This document shows, in pieces, positions 1 through 9,177 of a stretch of 64,000 nucleotides of DNA. How positions within the stretch are numbered: position 1 is the first letter of the stretch; the number at the start of each line of letters is the position of its first letter. A program made the position numbers and the translations under genes. Origin of the DNA: Pyrofollis japonicus. GTDB lineage: Archaea; Thermoproteota; Thermoprotei_A; Sulfolobales; Pyrodictiaceae. The notes beneath the pieces are model-generated. The model had not been told where the DNA came from. It saw only the letters and a list, made by a program, of their open reading frames with translations, and ran no database searches. The stretch covers positions 1,293,126 through 1,357,125 of the forward strand of contig NZ_AP028634.1 of NCBI RefSeq assembly GCF_033097485.1, given 5' to 3'.

Positions 1-80
1 GCTGGGGGCCCCTAGTTGCATTTGTTCTGCTGCTGGTGATGCTGGTGATTAAGCCTACAGGACTCTTCGCAAAACTATAG
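1..80 (+). CDS. livH: Branched-chain amino acid ABC transporter permease (LivH), 3' end only
   Basis: Only the last 25 codons are in the window, ending at TAG 78-80. The frame reads a hydrophobic run (VAFVLLLVMLVI) followed by KPTGLFAKL. A short K/R-P-x-G-L-F tail after the last membrane helix is typical of LivH/LivM-type permeases. The gene sits 14 bases before livM and is co-directional with livM-livG-livF, which fixes the identity better than the fragment itself. In the LIV family LivH is one half of the membrane channel importing leucine, isoleucine and valine. The start is outside the window. Confidence 0.75.
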   Translation, partial: WGPLVAFVLLLVMLVIKPTGLFAKL

Positions 81-94
81 GCGGGGTGATTGCC

Positions 95-1111
95 ATGGAG
101 GCGGCGAGAATAGTTAGTGAGCTCCGAAAGGGCAGATACATAACAAACATCATTGTCGCTGCAGTTATAGTCCTACTCCTAGGCCTCGGCATAGGCTCTA
201 TCTACTCGGAGTCATTAGCCTACTACAGGGAGACCCTAACCACATTCATGGTGTTACTATCAGTTGTCCTCGGCCTCAACATCATACTAGGCTATACTGG
301 CTACGTGAGCTTCGGCCACGCAGTGTTCTTCGGCATAGGCGGCTACACTGCAATGGTGCTGATGTACTACTATGGAGTAAACATCTACCTTGCGATGATA
401 GCTGCTGCACTAGTAGCTATGGCCACCGCGTACCTAGTAGGCCTAATCGTGCTTAGGCTGCGGGGAGCATACTTCGCGATCGCAACAATAGCTGTCTTGG
501 AAGCCTCCCGCGTCATCGCGGAGAACATTAACTATCTTGGAGGAAGCGAGGGGCTCCAGCTCCCCGCGACATACTATAGGGGCTACCATATCGCCGGGTA
601 CAGCGGCCTAATGGCGGTACACTACATAGCCTACTTCCTGCTAGTAGCAACTATAACTGTCGGGCTACTTCTCAACCTCTACGTGTCTAGAAGCAAGTTT
701 GGCGCCGGACTGAGAGCGATAAGGGAGGACGAAGACGCAGCCGAGGCAATAGGTGTTGACACGTGGAAGTATAAGACGTTGGCCTACGTCCTCAGCGCTA
801 TTCCGCCAGCCCTAGCGGGCGCAGTAATAGCTTGGAAGAGGATGATAGTGCTTCCGGGAGAGTTCTTTAACCTAGAGCTAAGCATCAAGGCAATAATCTC
901 GGTGATGCTCGGCGGCTCCGGCACCGTGACAGGAACACTTGTTGGCGCGGCAACATACCATGCAGTAGAGACATCATTCCTAACCAGCTTCCCCTCGTTC
1001 CACCTCATCATATTCGGCGCAGCAATAGCAGCAATCGCCGAATTCCTGCCAATGGGTGTAATAGGGTGGCTCCGCTTGAGGAGCGCAAAGCTCAGATTCC
1101 TCCTCGAGTGA
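95..1111 (+). CDS. livM: Branched-chain amino acid ABC transporter permease (LivM)
   Basis: Inner-membrane permease of a LIV-type importer, about 338 residues with 8-9 hydrophobic segments, the usual size. Near residues 200-235 is the cytoplasmic loop GAGLRAIREDEDAAEAIGVD, the conserved LivM segment that contacts the ATPases. An in-frame GTG at 86 also exists, but it lies inside the ribosome-binding sequence GGGGTGAT (83-90). ATG 95 has normal spacing and is preferred. livG follows after 10 bases, again with GAGGTGAT just before its ATG. Genes livH-M-G-F form one operon; no periplasmic binding protein gene is in the window. Family-level substrate is branched-chain amino acids or short amides. 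Confidence 0.93.
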   Translation: MEAARIVSELRKGRYITNIIVAAVIVLLLGLGIGSIYSESLAYYRETLTTFMVLLSVVLGLNIILGYTGYVSFGHAVFFGIGGYTAMVLMYYYGVNIYLAMIAAALVAMATAYLVGLIVLRLRGAYFAIATIAVLEASRVIAENINYLGGSEGLQLPATYYRGYHIAGYSGLMAVHYIAYFLLVATITVGLLLNLYVSRSKFGAGLRAIREDEDAAEAIGVDTWKYKTLAYVLSAIPPALAGAVIAWKRMIVLPGEFFNLELSIKAIISVMLGGSGTVTGTLVGAATYHAVETSFLTSFPSFHLIIFGAAIAAIAEFLPMGVIGWLRLRSAKLRFLLE

Positions 1112-1121
1112 GGTGATAACC

Positions 1122-1892
1122 ATGATAGTCCTCCGTGTAGAGAATATTCACAAGAGCTTTGGAGGAGTAAGGGCACTCCAAGGAGTTTCCATGAGCGTTG
1201 AGGAGGGAGAGATAGTTGGCCTCATAGGCCCCAACGGCGCGGGCAAGACGACACTATTCAACGTGATAACAGGGTTCTATCCGCCGGACAAGGGCCGAGT
1301 AGAAATCTTCGGCAAGGACGTGACGGGGTGGCCTCCGCACCGTGTAGCTGGCCTGAGAGTCGCCCGTACCTTCCAGATACCCAAGCCCTTCCACGACCTA
1401 ACGGTCTACGAGAACGTCCTGGTTTCGATAAAGTTCTCTAACCGTAAGCTCAGCGAGCTAGAAGCGGCAGAGGAGGCTAAGCGCATACTCGAGTTCCTTG
1501 ACCTCGACAAGTACGCCCACATGCTGGCAGCGCAGCTCAACGTCGCGCTTGAGAAGAGGTTGGAGCTTGCGAGAGCGCTTGCGAGGAGCCCGAAGCTCTT
1601 GTTGCTCGACGAGGTTCTCGCAGGCCTAAACCCGGCTGAGGTATCGTTTATGCTCGAGAAGATAAGGAAGGCTAAGCAGGAATTCGGGCTAACGATAGTA
1701 ATGATAGAGCACGTCATGCACGCGGTGATGAACCTGGCTGATAGGATAGTTGTCCTACACCTTGGACGCAAGCTTGCAGAGGGGACACCGGAGGAGATAG
1801 CGACCAATCCACAAGTTATTGAGGCCTATCTAGGTGACCCCAAGCTCGCACTCGCGTTCGTCAAGAAGTTTAAGGAGGGGGCAAAGGCATGA
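1122..1892 (+). CDS. livG: Branched-chain amino acid ABC transporter ATP-binding protein (LivG)
   Basis: Cytoplasmic ATPase of the importer, 256 residues from ATG 1122. Walker A GPNGAGKT is at about residues 36-43, the Q-loop at RTFQ (about 82-85), and Walker B LLLLDE at about 159-164, followed by a switch histidine in IEHVMHAV. The ABC signature is divergent: LNVALEKRLELA stands where LSGGQ would be. Departure from LSGGQ toward KRLELARAL is seen in archaeal LivG proteins, so this does not suggest inactivity. An in-frame GTG at 1113 is part of the GAGGTGAT ribosome-binding site and is not taken as the start. The stop overlaps the livF start as ATGA (1889-1892). Confidence 0.93.
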   Translation: MIVLRVENIHKSFGGVRALQGVSMSVEEGEIVGLIGPNGAGKTTLFNVITGFYPPDKGRVEIFGKDVTGWPPHRVAGLRVARTFQIPKPFHDLTVYENVLVSIKFSNRKLSELEAAEEAKRILEFLDLDKYAHMLAAQLNVALEKRLELARALARSPKLLLLDEVLAGLNPAEVSFMLEKIRKAKQEFGLTIVMIEHVMHAVMNLADRIVVLHLGRKLAEGTPEEIATNPQVIEAYLGDPKLALAFVKKFKEGAKA

Positions 1893-2611
1893 CGGAGCCC
1901 CTGCTACGGGTAGAGAATCTTCACACAGGGTACGGGAGAATACCAGTACTTTGGGATGTCTCGCTGAGCGTGGAGAAAGGAACGATAACAGCACTAATCG
2001 GCAGCAACGGTGCAGGAAAAACCACGACGCTTAGGGCCATAGCTGGTATCCTACCAGCCTGGAAGGGAAGAATAGTATTCGAAGGAAGGGATGTGACGAA
2101 GTACCCGAGCTATAAGAGGGTGGAAATGGGCATAGTTCTTGTCCCAGAGGGGCGCGGCCTCTTCCCGCAGATGACTGTATACGAGAACTTATTGATGGGC
2201 GCCTATAATCCTAGAGCGAGGCTAAAGATCCCGGAGAGCCTTGAGAGGGTTTTCAACATCTTCCCTAGGCTAAAGGAGCGACTGAACCAGAAGGCTGGAA
2301 CGCTTAGCGGCGGCGAGCAACAGATGCTCGCCATTGCGAGGGGGCTTATGGCGCTCCCGAAGCTGCTGATGATAGACGAGGCGAGCCTAGGTCTCGCGCC
2401 AAAACTCGCCCTCGAGATAATGGATCTAGTCAAGAGGATACGCGAGGAGGAGGGACTAACGATTCTCATAGTAGAGCAGAACGTCCACTATGCACTCAAT
2501 ACCGCCGACTACGCTTACGTGTTGGAGACGGGCAGAATACGAATGAAGGGCCCTGCAAAGGAGCTTGCAAAGAACCCAGAAATAATTAAGGCTTATCTAG
2601 GAGTAGGGTAG
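1889..2611 (+). CDS. livF: Branched-chain amino acid ABC transporter ATP-binding protein (LivF)
   Basis: Second ATPase of the LIV importer, 240 residues. Walker A GSNGAGKT is at about residues 38-45. The canonical signature is LSGGEQQMLAIARGL, Walker B is LLMIDEASLGL, and the H-loop is VEQNVH. The C-terminal KNPEIIKAYLG is the usual LivF ending. Its ATG overlaps the livG stop by 4 bases, so the two are translationally coupled and expected to form the LivG/LivF heterodimer. It is the last gene of the operon. Confidence 0.94.
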   Translation: MTEPLLRVENLHTGYGRIPVLWDVSLSVEKGTITALIGSNGAGKTTTLRAIAGILPAWKGRIVFEGRDVTKYPSYKRVEMGIVLVPEGRGLFPQMTVYENLLMGAYNPRARLKIPESLERVFNIFPRLKERLNQKAGTLSGGEQQMLAIARGLMALPKLLMIDEASLGLAPKLALEIMDLVKRIREEEGLTILIVEQNVHYALNTADYAYVLETGRIRMKGPAKELAKNPEIIKAYLGVG

Positions 2612-2723
2612 CCATTAAACACGTAGTCGACCTCGCTAACGATTTTTCCTAGGACCCTTGTTCTGCCTCATTTTTAAACCCGTCTAGATGGCTAAACACT
2701 TCTCATCCTTGGGCACACCGAGA

Positions 2724-3905
2724 ATGCCAGCAGATTGCATTAGCAACATGTTTTGCTATGATAAGGGTGTGCTAAGGGAGCTTGAACAGGTTTATGGCGG
2801 TCATGGGCTCCGCAAGTTCCTGGAAGCGATTGCTAGGCCGCCGACGAGGTACTATATCCGCGTCAACGTGTTGAGGGCCGAGCCCTTACAGCTCTTAGAC
2901 GATATGCGTGAAAAAGGCCTAGAGGTTTATTCTGACGAGTTTCTCGAAGAGGCTCTCTGGCTTCCCGTAAGGGGGCCCAACAATGTACGCGATACGGGTT
3001 GCTACGTAGTCGTTGATAAGAGGGCCGCGGAGAGCGTTATGATGGGAGCCCATGTCTATGCGCCGGGCGTGGTACGCGTAGATGAATGCGCCAAGCCGGG
3101 TGCAGAGGTCACAGTTGTATCTGAGAATGGTGTACTTGTTGCTAACGGGGTTGTCGAGGAGGGCTTCTCTACGGCTCTTCGGGTGAAGAGGGGGCTTGTT
3201 GTTCGCAACGTGAGGCCGCTCTACAGTGTACCGAGCCTGCGCGACACTGAGTGGAGCACTAGGGGCTTGATATACGAGCAGAGCATTTCCTCGATGCTCG
3301 TGGCCCGTGTCCTAGACCCGGAGCCGGGCAGCATCATCGTTGATATGTGTGCAGCTCCCGGAGGTAAAACCAGTCATGTCTATGAACTTGTCCGCGGCAG
3401 GGCGAGGATAATAGCAATTGATCACTCAGCTTCGAAGACGAGGAGGCTGAGAGAAAACCTTGAGAGATTGGGGCATCGTGGCGTGGAGATTATCCGTATG
3501 GATGCAAGGTATGCTGACCTCGAGCTTGGCAAGGGGGTAGCCGACTACGTGGTTCTCGATCCCCCTTGTACGAGCCTCGGGGTTGTTCCGAAGATCTATG
3601 ATTCAAAGAGCTTGCGGGACGTGAGGGTATCGGCTAGGTATCAGCGCCAGTTCCTGAGGGCTGCATACGGCCTCTTACGCAGCGGGGGAGTACTGGTTTA
3701 CTCGACATGCACGGTGACTCTTAGCGAGAACGAGAAAAACATTAGATATGCTGTCGAGAAGCTGGGGTTCAGAGTTCTCGAGCCTCCTTCAACTACTAGG
3801 CGGTTCGCTAAGGGCATAGGCTTTTGCAGTGATTGTTCCATCCGTGTGCATCCACACGTCCATGGTGCTACTGGCTATTTTGTTGCAAAGCTTGTGAAGC
3901 CTTAG
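2724..3905 (+). CDS. NOL1/NOP2/Sun-family RNA (cytosine-5) methyltransferase with PUA domain
   Basis: Predicted SAM-dependent m5C methyltransferase acting on tRNA or rRNA. The N-terminal third is followed by a PUA RNA-binding domain (roughly residues 100-190 counted from ATG 2688). Then comes the Rossmann methyltransferase with the SAM motif DMCAAPGGKTSH. Both catalytic cysteines of the m5C fold are present: DPPC (Cys about 294) and STC (Cys about 341). The middle PUA resembles the NSUN6-like architecture. A strong TATA box (TTTTTAAAC, 2671-2679) predicts transcription near 2698. ATG 2688 would therefore lie upstream of the mRNA, and ATG 2724 is preferred (2748 is possible). The 3' end overlaps the convergent pcp gene by 38 bases. 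Confidence 0.87.
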   Translation: MPADCISNMFCYDKGVLRELEQVYGGHGLRKFLEAIARPPTRYYIRVNVLRAEPLQLLDDMREKGLEVYSDEFLEEALWLPVRGPNNVRDTGCYVVVDKRAAESVMMGAHVYAPGVVRVDECAKPGAEVTVVSENGVLVANGVVEEGFSTALRVKRGLVVRNVRPLYSVPSLRDTEWSTRGLIYEQSISSMLVARVLDPEPGSIIVDMCAAPGGKTSHVYELVRGRARIIAIDHSASKTRRLRENLERLGHRGVEIIRMDARYADLELGKGVADYVVLDPPCTSLGVVPKIYDSKSLRDVRVSARYQRQFLRAAYGLLRSGGVLVYSTCTVTLSENEKNIRYAVEKLGFRVLEPPSTTRRFAKGIGFCSDCSIRVHPHVHGATGYFVAKLVKP

Positions 3906-4509
3906 CGGAAACGACGTCAATGACGCAGCGAATGGTCTCGGTTATCTGGCTTAGCGGCATACAGTTTGGGAGCCTATGCCTCATGGCGAGCTCGGTTGAG
4001 GGCGGTATGTGGATGAAGCCTCCAGGCACATCGTGATCCCACGCGTATCTCATTATGATGTACCCTGCAACTCCGCATAGATACGTCCCTATGCTTACTC
4101 CAGGGCGTATTTCGAGACCTCTTCTTCTGCACTCGCTGAGCACGTTCTCCACAGGCATTCTTGTCTTGACTACTCTTAACTCGCCCACAGAATCTATGTA
4201 GTCGAGGTCTAGCGTCTTGCCCTCCTCGTCCCGTGCTGTGAAACTAGCAATATTTGATGCCGCGAGCTCTAGTATGGGCCGTGCGGCGCGAGGAGCGAGA
4301 CCAACCCCGATTACCGCTGCTGGCTCCTCCTTCTCGAGCATGCTAGGCAGCTTCTCTTTCACAACCCTATAGGACACTGGCAGGACTAGGGATTTTACCC
4401 TCAACCCGTTGATCTCATAACCGTCCAGCGCAACGACTACTTCTTCTGCCGGGTTTATCTGGAATCCCGCAAAAACACTATATCCTATCAAGAGTATGAG
4501 TGGTTTCAA
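3868..4509 (-). CDS. pcp: Pyrrolidone-carboxylate peptidase (peptidase family C15)
   Basis: Cytosolic cysteine peptidase that removes N-terminal pyroglutamate. The 213 residues match the family length. The catalytic triad is visible at the expected places: Glu81 (in PILELAA), Cys145 (in TYLCGVAGY) and His167 (in GFIHIPP). The N-terminal part (MKPLILLIGYSVFAGF, then INPAEE) matches the C15 opening of a beta strand followed by an F-x-x-NPxE loop. The gene is last in a minus-strand run NAD kinase - nob1 - pcp and runs 38 bases into the convergent methyltransferase gene. Confidence 0.9.
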   Translation of the reverse strand: MKPLILLIGYSVFAGFQINPAEEVVVALDGYEINGLRVKSLVLPVSYRVVKEKLPSMLEKEEPAAVIGVGLAPRAARPILELAASNIASFTARDEEGKTLDLDYIDSVGELRVVKTRMPVENVLSECRRRGLEIRPGVSIGTYLCGVAGYIIMRYAWDHDVPGGFIHIPPSTELAMRHRLPNCMPLSQITETIRCVIDVVSAKASQALQQNSQ

Positions 4510-4558
4510 GGGAGCCTGGCGCCTCCCCTCTCCAAGTAGCTGGTAAGGACTAATTGTC

Positions 4559-5092
4559 TTAGGGCCTTGTTTTACCCCTCCTCCGAGACTTATGCTTCCT
4601 TACTCTCTTCAGAGGTGTACCGCAGACAGGACACACCTTCTCCGCAGGATTGTTTGAACGATACCCGCAAGCAGGGCATACGACTATGTACTCTTCGCTG
4701 CGCCTTATTCCACGCGTCCTTATGGGCCGGAAACCTATGCCTAGAAATGAGAGCAGGTTTTGTAGCGCATAGTCGTCGGTTACCACTTCGACATCACGTC
4801 CCCTATCTCTCAGCATCAAGGCGAGAGCGGCAACCGATAAATCCGTCTTGCTCAATGCAACGTGTAATCCTCTATGCAGTGCCTCCTTCCTTGCACGCTC
4901 GAGGTACTCGGGAGAAGGGTCTAGTACACTTACTCTTTCCAGTGTTAGGGCCATTTCGAGTCCAGCCTTGCTCTCAGAGTCCCTGACTTCTGATAGGACA
5001 CTGCTCGTCGTATAGGCCCGGATTCGGGGCGCATAGAGCGGTAGACGGGCTATGAAGGCCGTTGTGTCTAGGACGAGCACTTTCTCGCCCAT
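4559..5092 (-). CDS. nob1: Ribosome maturation endonuclease Nob1 (PIN domain plus zinc ribbon)
   Basis: Endonuclease that cuts the 3' end of pre-16S rRNA during small-subunit maturation. Length is 177 residues. The N-terminal PIN domain shows the acidic metal ligands D9 (VLDTTAF), E36, D85 (KTDLSV) and D107/D108 (VVTDDYA). The C-terminal zinc ribbon has C140-x2-C143 and C155-x2-C158. A basic tail (KRVRKHKSRRRGK) is suited to rRNA binding. It starts 25 bases before the NAD kinase stop codon, so the two are translationally coupled. Confidence 0.92.
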   Translation of the reverse strand: MGEKVLVLDTTAFIARLPLYAPRIRAYTTSSVLSEVRDSESKAGLEMALTLERVSVLDPSPEYLERARKEALHRGLHVALSKTDLSVAALALMLRDRGRDVEVVTDDYALQNLLSFLGIGFRPIRTRGIRRSEEYIVVCPACGYRSNNPAEKVCPVCGTPLKRVRKHKSRRRGKTRP

Positions 5093-5895
5093 GGCAGCCT
5101 CAGCACTCTTTTTTCTCCATACCTTGCAAAGCGGGCAGGTGGACCTCTTAGCGTTATTTTTACCTCAGAGCCCCGTGTAAGAAGATACTCTTTCGCACCA
5201 TCTACTATTAGTTTAACTGGCCTAAGAGTATACTTCACCCGTATGAACACGTAAACATGGCCCGGAACAATAACTGAGGCAAACTCTCTGTTCATTGGAT
5301 TAAGAGGGGTTATCACCATGACGTCAAGCATGGGGTGCACCACTGGACCTCCAGCACTATAGTTATAGGCCGTGCTGCCCAGCGGCGTTGCAACAATTAC
5401 TCCATCGCCTCCCATATCGCTGTAAATCTCCTCATTCTCGGTTAAGACGTCCAAGTAGACTACTTTGGAGCCAAGAGCTGTTACAAGAGCCTCATTGAGC
5501 GCATAGCTTATGGCGCCATTGTTATCAACGAGGAGGCGAGTATGCTCCTCTATCCAGAAGTTGCCTGCTACAAAGTCTCGTAGCCGCTCTATTGAAACCG
5601 ACGCATCATCGGGGAAGAGGACTGCGCGATGGCCAAGCTTGACGAGATGGAGAACAGGGGACTTTTCTCCAAGTATCTGGAGCAAGCGCAGTAGTGTACC
5701 ATCCCCGCCTATCACGACGACACCGTCAACGTGCTCGAAGCGTAAATCTATAGCTGGGCCACCGGTTAGCCCAGCTATAGATATATCATAGTACGGCTCT
5801 GCTCCTAGGTCTCGTAGGCGTCGGTAAACAGTTCTCGCAAGCATGATTGACTCTCTTAAGTCCGGTCTAGCAAATATTGCTATGCGGCGAAGCAT
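5068..5895 (-). CDS. nadK: NAD(+) kinase
   Basis: Phosphorylates NAD to NADP in the cytosol. From ATG 5895 the protein is 275 residues. It carries the diagnostic GGDGT (63-67), the NE motif in ALNEALV, and the glycine-rich GSTAYNYSAGGP substrate loop. The open frame extends to 5961, but GGTGA lies 7 bases before ATG 5895 and homology to NAD kinases begins at MLRRIAIFARPD, so the shorter form is preferred. It is first in the nadK-nob1-pcp run and divergent from trm5. Confidence 0.92.
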   Translation of the reverse strand: MLRRIAIFARPDLRESIMLARTVYRRLRDLGAEPYYDISIAGLTGGPAIDLRFEHVDGVVVIGGDGTLLRLLQILGEKSPVLHLVKLGHRAVLFPDDASVSIERLRDFVAGNFWIEEHTRLLVDNNGAISYALNEALVTALGSKVVYLDVLTENEEIYSDMGGDGVIVATPLGSTAYNYSAGGPVVHPMLDVMVITPLNPMNREFASVIVPGHVYVFIRVKYTLRPVKLIVDGAKEYLLTRGSEVKITLRGPPARFARYGEKRVLRLPWARKCSS

Positions 5896-5987
5896 AACGG
5901 TGTCACCGAATGAAGAGCTGCATCGCGCTAACAGTGCCACGTTGGTGCGGCGAGCATGCACGCAGCATGCTGCAAAGACGCCAATTA

Positions 5988-6917
5988 ATGCTTAGAGGTG
6001 CTAAGCCTCTTAAGAAGTACTCTCCTCTACGAATAGAATACCCCCTCTACGCTATAACGAACATAGAGGAGATGCAAAGCCTTATCAACAACTTGCTTGG
6101 GTCTTGCGGCTATGCAGACCTTATAGAGATGGCCTGCGAATACACTCTTCAAGAGAAGCCGCCCATATCATACGTCGTTGTAGGCGACGTAGCTGTAGTA
6201 TCGCTTGATGAGAGACTCAGGGGGCGGGAAAGAGAGGTTGCCGAGGAGCTTCTAAGAAGGGTAAAGGGTATCAGGAGTGTATATGGTAAAGAGGCTACTC
6301 TCGGCGAGTACCGCATCCAAAAGCTCATCCACCTTGCGGGCGAGGAGCGCCGCGTCGTAACTTATAGAGAACACGGACTTGTTTTCCGGGTTCCACTTGG
6401 AGAGGTCTATATCAATCCTAGGCTCGCTACAGAGCACTATAGGTTAGCGAGCCTCGTGGGCCGTGACGAGGTTGTCCTTGACATGTTTTCCGGCATAGGT
6501 GGTTTCGCGCTAACAATAAGCATGCTTGGACGAGCACGCCTCATTGTAGCAAACGACATAAATCCTAAGGCAATAGAGGTGCTCATTGACGCTATTGCTA
6601 GGAATAGGAAGCGCCTAAGAACACCAGTAATGGTTCTCAATATGGATGCACACGAGCTTCCACGCTATCTGCGCCCCGTCTTTACAAGGATAATCATGAA
6701 TCTACCTCACCACGCTGTAGAGTTCCTTGATACGGCTAAGACTCTTTGCAACACGGCAAGGGGCTGTATTATACACGTCTATGTCGTGGCCTCTAGCGAG
6801 GAAGAGGCATTAGGAGTTGTGCCTAGCGGTGTTAGGGTGACCCGTGTCCTCGACTACGCACCCCGCAAGTTCATATATAGAGTTGATGTCATCTATAGGC
6901 CTGCTGAGAACCAGTAA
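5988..6917 (+). CDS. trm5: tRNA (guanine37-N1)-methyltransferase, Trm5 family
   Basis: Class I methyltransferase making m1G37 in the tRNA anticodon loop, which protects the reading frame. The SAM motif is DMFSGIGGFAL, followed by NDINPKA and the NLPHHAVEFL motif that defines Trm5. An N-terminal D1-like segment (VVVGDVAVV) precedes it. The start is uncertain: the frame is open back to GTG 5910, with ATGs at 5967 and 5988. I chose 5988 because upstream codons overlap the divergent nadK promoter region. The last 108 bases overlap the convergent DUF371 gene. Confidence 0.85.
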   Translation: MLRGAKPLKKYSPLRIEYPLYAITNIEEMQSLINNLLGSCGYADLIEMACEYTLQEKPPISYVVVGDVAVVSLDERLRGREREVAEELLRRVKGIRSVYGKEATLGEYRIQKLIHLAGEERRVVTYREHGLVFRVPLGEVYINPRLATEHYRLASLVGRDEVVLDMFSGIGGFALTISMLGRARLIVANDINPKAIEVLIDAIARNRKRLRTPVMVLNMDAHELPRYLRPVFTRIIMNLPHHAVEFLDTAKTLCNTARGCIIHVYVVASSEEEALGVVPSGVRVTRVLDYAPRKFIYRVDVIYRPAENQ

Positions 6918-7313
6918 TACGAAGCATTTTGTATATGAGCTTTGTAGAAGCTTCCTAAACTCTGCTGGAAGCTCTGCGGCACTCTTCGATGAACAAATCA
7001 TCAACGCGTCCTTGGTATAGGAGCTCTTCCTGACAATGAGCCTACGAGGCCTCTTTCCGGGAGAAAAACCATCAATGCTCAAGCCCGCGACATAGGGTTT
7101 TATGAAAGGGTTCACGGCGATAAGGAATAGCTTTGAGAGTCCTCTCTCAGCTACAAGTTGTCTTGCATTGCCAGCATTCTTGCATTCAACGCATACGATG
7201 CAGTCACCACGAATCGTTAGATTAGGACCCTCTTCCAGCTCTAATGTCGTCTCGTGAGCGGCTTGTACGTTTGGATGACCCCTACAGCTTAGCAAGACAA
7301 GGCCATATTGCAC
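6810..7313 (-). CDS. DUF371 family protein, function unknown
   Basis: Archaeal conserved protein of the DUF371 family. It is recognised by [15 protein letters not shown] and RGDCIVCVE near the N-terminus, and by [12 protein letters not shown] in the middle. Length is 167 residues, somewhat longer than I expect for the family. The extra length is at the C-terminus, where the reading frame runs 108 bases into the end of trm5. No catalytic function is established for the family. It is divergent from pcm (83 bases between starts if pcm begins at 7397). Confidence 0.85.
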   Translation of the reverse strand: MQYGLVLLSCRGHPNVQAAHETTLELEEGPNLTIRGDCIVCVECKNAGNARQLVAERGLSKLFLIAVNPFIKPYVAGLSIDGFSPGKRPRRLIVRKSSYTKDALMICSSKSAAELPAEFRKLLQSSYTKCFVLLVLSRPIDDINSIYELAGCVVEDTGHPNTARHNS

Positions 7314-7396
7314 CGGGGTACACCATTATCTTGGCTACCGTTACGCCACCGATAAGAAGAACCCGTATATTAGGGAAATGCTTGGGGTTCTCTGAG

Positions 7397-8089
7397 GTGC
7401 CTATAAGCTTCGAGGAACAACGTCGTAGACTTGTTGAGAGACTCCTTCGAGAAGGCTATATTCGTTCTGAAAAAGTGCTTAAGGCGATGCTGCGCGTGCC
7501 GAGAGAACTTTTTGTCCCTGAAGAGCTGCGTCACCTAGCCTACGAGGACACCCCCCTACCAATAGGCCATGGCCAGACTATTAGTGCACCACACATGGTT
7601 GCATTGATGTGCGAGTACGCGGACCTAGATATAGGCATGAAGGTATTAGAGGTCGGTACCGGCTCCGGATACCATGCAGCAGTTATTGCTGAGATAGTTG
7701 CTCCTAGCGATATGCCTAGAGAAAAATGGGGTCATGTATACTCTGTCGAGAGGATACCCGAGCTAGCGGAGAAGGCAAAGGAGAATTTAAGGAGGGCCGG
7801 ATATGCTGACCGTGTTACAGTGATAGTCGGAGACGGTACTAAGGGTTACCCGGAAAAAGCTCCATACGATAGGATAATAGTCACTGCCGCCGCTCCGGAT
7901 ATCCCCGAACCGCTGGTCGAGCAGCTGAAACCCGGCGGAAAAATGGTTATACCAATAGGCGATAGGTATTCTCAAGTCCTATACATTGTTGAGAAAAGAC
8001 CAGATGGAAGCATCAAGGTGAAGCCAACGATCCCAGTGCTCTTCGTACCCCTTATAGGCGAGCATGGATGGAGACCTCACGAGTATTAG
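7397..8089 (+). CDS. pcm: Protein-L-isoaspartate O-methyltransferase
   Basis: Repairs isoaspartyl damage in proteins by methylating it with SAM, a relevant activity at high temperature. Conserved features are [35 protein letters not shown] and the SAM motif [14 protein letters not shown]. The frame is open from 7244, but homology starts near [17 protein letters not shown]-like sequence (GTATATTA, about 7365-7372) predicts transcription near 7393. GTG 7397 then gives a nearly leaderless 230-residue protein, a typical Pcm length. The stop overlaps the convergent fen gene by 4 bases. Confidence 0.9.
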   Translation: MPISFEEQRRRLVERLLREGYIRSEKVLKAMLRVPRELFVPEELRHLAYEDTPLPIGHGQTISAPHMVALMCEYADLDIGMKVLEVGTGSGYHAAVIAEIVAPSDMPREKWGHVYSVERIPELAEKAKENLRRAGYADRVTVIVGDGTKGYPEKAPYDRIIVTAAAPDIPEPLVEQLKPGGKMVIPIGDRYSQVLYIVEKRPDGSIKVKPTIPVLFVPLIGEHGWRPHEY

Positions 8090-9141
8090 CGTTTACGCAG
8101 CCAAGCATCAAGCCCGGTTTGCTTACCCTTAATATGCTCACGGTAAGCCTTCTTTAGCCTCTCGAGCGCGTTTTTAACCCTCTCAGGGTTAAAGTCATGC
8201 TCCTCTACGAGTATTTCGAAGACCTTCTTCTCGTCGGGCTCCCTCCATTCTAGCTTGTAATCGCTAGTAACTGGCGGGTTGAGGAAGTATTCATAAATCT
8301 TTACAGGGTCAACTGGGAACTCGTGCTTAGGTAGACTTTGTAGCAGTTTAACTGGGTCCTTGTGAGCCTTCACCATTTTTAGAGCAGTCTTCGGCCCAAT
8401 TCCTCTGACGCCATCAGGATTGTAGTCGGTACCAACCAGTATACCTATTGCTATTAACTGCTCCCGTGTAATGCCTAGTGCTTTAAGAAGCACTTCAAGC
8501 TCTATTAGCTCTGGCTTTATCTCGACGTACACGTCTTTTCGCGGCAGTTTTCTCTTACCGGTTATAGCTAGGTTGCGTACAAGTCTTGGGGCACCAAACA
8601 GCAGTGAATCGTAGTCTTGGCTAGCTGCTGCCCACGCGTCGCCTTTCCGCGCCATAAATGCTGCCTGTGCCTCGCCCTCTGCTGGAGCCTGGACGTAGGG
8701 TATCCCCATTGCCTCGAGAAGCTTCTTGGCATCATTCACCATGTCCTCGGTGAGTCTTGATGACATTTGTGCATACCTTCTCGCAGCTTCTATGTCTCCC
8801 TTCTTCACGGCTTCCTCATACTTCTTTATTGCCTCTGATTTTATTTTCTTCCTTCTCTCGATCTCGGCATACTTCATTTCGGGAGGCTGGCCGTCAAAGA
8901 CATATACTACCTTAATACCATTCTCAACCAGGTTTATCGTCCTATAGAATAAGCCGCTTAGATGGCTTGTTATGCGCCCCTTGGAATCCATTAACGGAGT
9001 ACCATCTGGCTGCCTTATGGCTGTCAAGAACTGGTAAAGGGCGTTATAGGCATCAATGGCTACAACCTTGTATTTGAGAAACGATAACTCGATTGTCTTT
9101 ATGGCTTCAGGCGGTATTATCTCTCTAATGTTTACTCCCAA
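8086..9141 (-). CDS. fen: Flap endonuclease FEN-1
   Basis: Structure-specific nuclease that removes 5' flaps during Okazaki-fragment maturation and base excision repair. At 351 residues it is full length. Acidic active-site motifs are present in order: [41 protein letters not shown] and the H2TH region [18 protein letters not shown]. The C-terminus QTGLDAWL is a PCNA-interacting (PIP-box-like) sequence. ATG 9141 begins [13 protein letters not shown], the normal archaeal FEN opening. A small winged-helix-like gene lies just upstream on the same strand. Confidence 0.95.
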   Translation of the reverse strand: MGVNIREIIPPEAIKTIELSFLKYKVVAIDAYNALYQFLTAIRQPDGTPLMDSKGRITSHLSGLFYRTINLVENGIKVVYVFDGQPPEMKYAEIERRKKIKSEAIKKYEEAVKKGDIEAARRYAQMSSRLTEDMVNDAKKLLEAMGIPYVQAPAEGEAQAAFMARKGDAWAAASQDYDSLLFGAPRLVRNLAITGKRKLPRKDVYVEIKPELIELEVLLKALGITREQLIAIGILVGTDYNPDGVRGIGPKTALKMVKAHKDPVKLLQSLPKHEFPVDPVKIYEYFLNPPVTSDYKLEWREPDEKKVFEILVEEHDFNPERVKNALERLKKAYREHIKGKQTGLDAWLRKR

Positions 9142-9177
9142 GCCCTACCCCGGGTAGAAATGGTGCACAGCTGTCTC

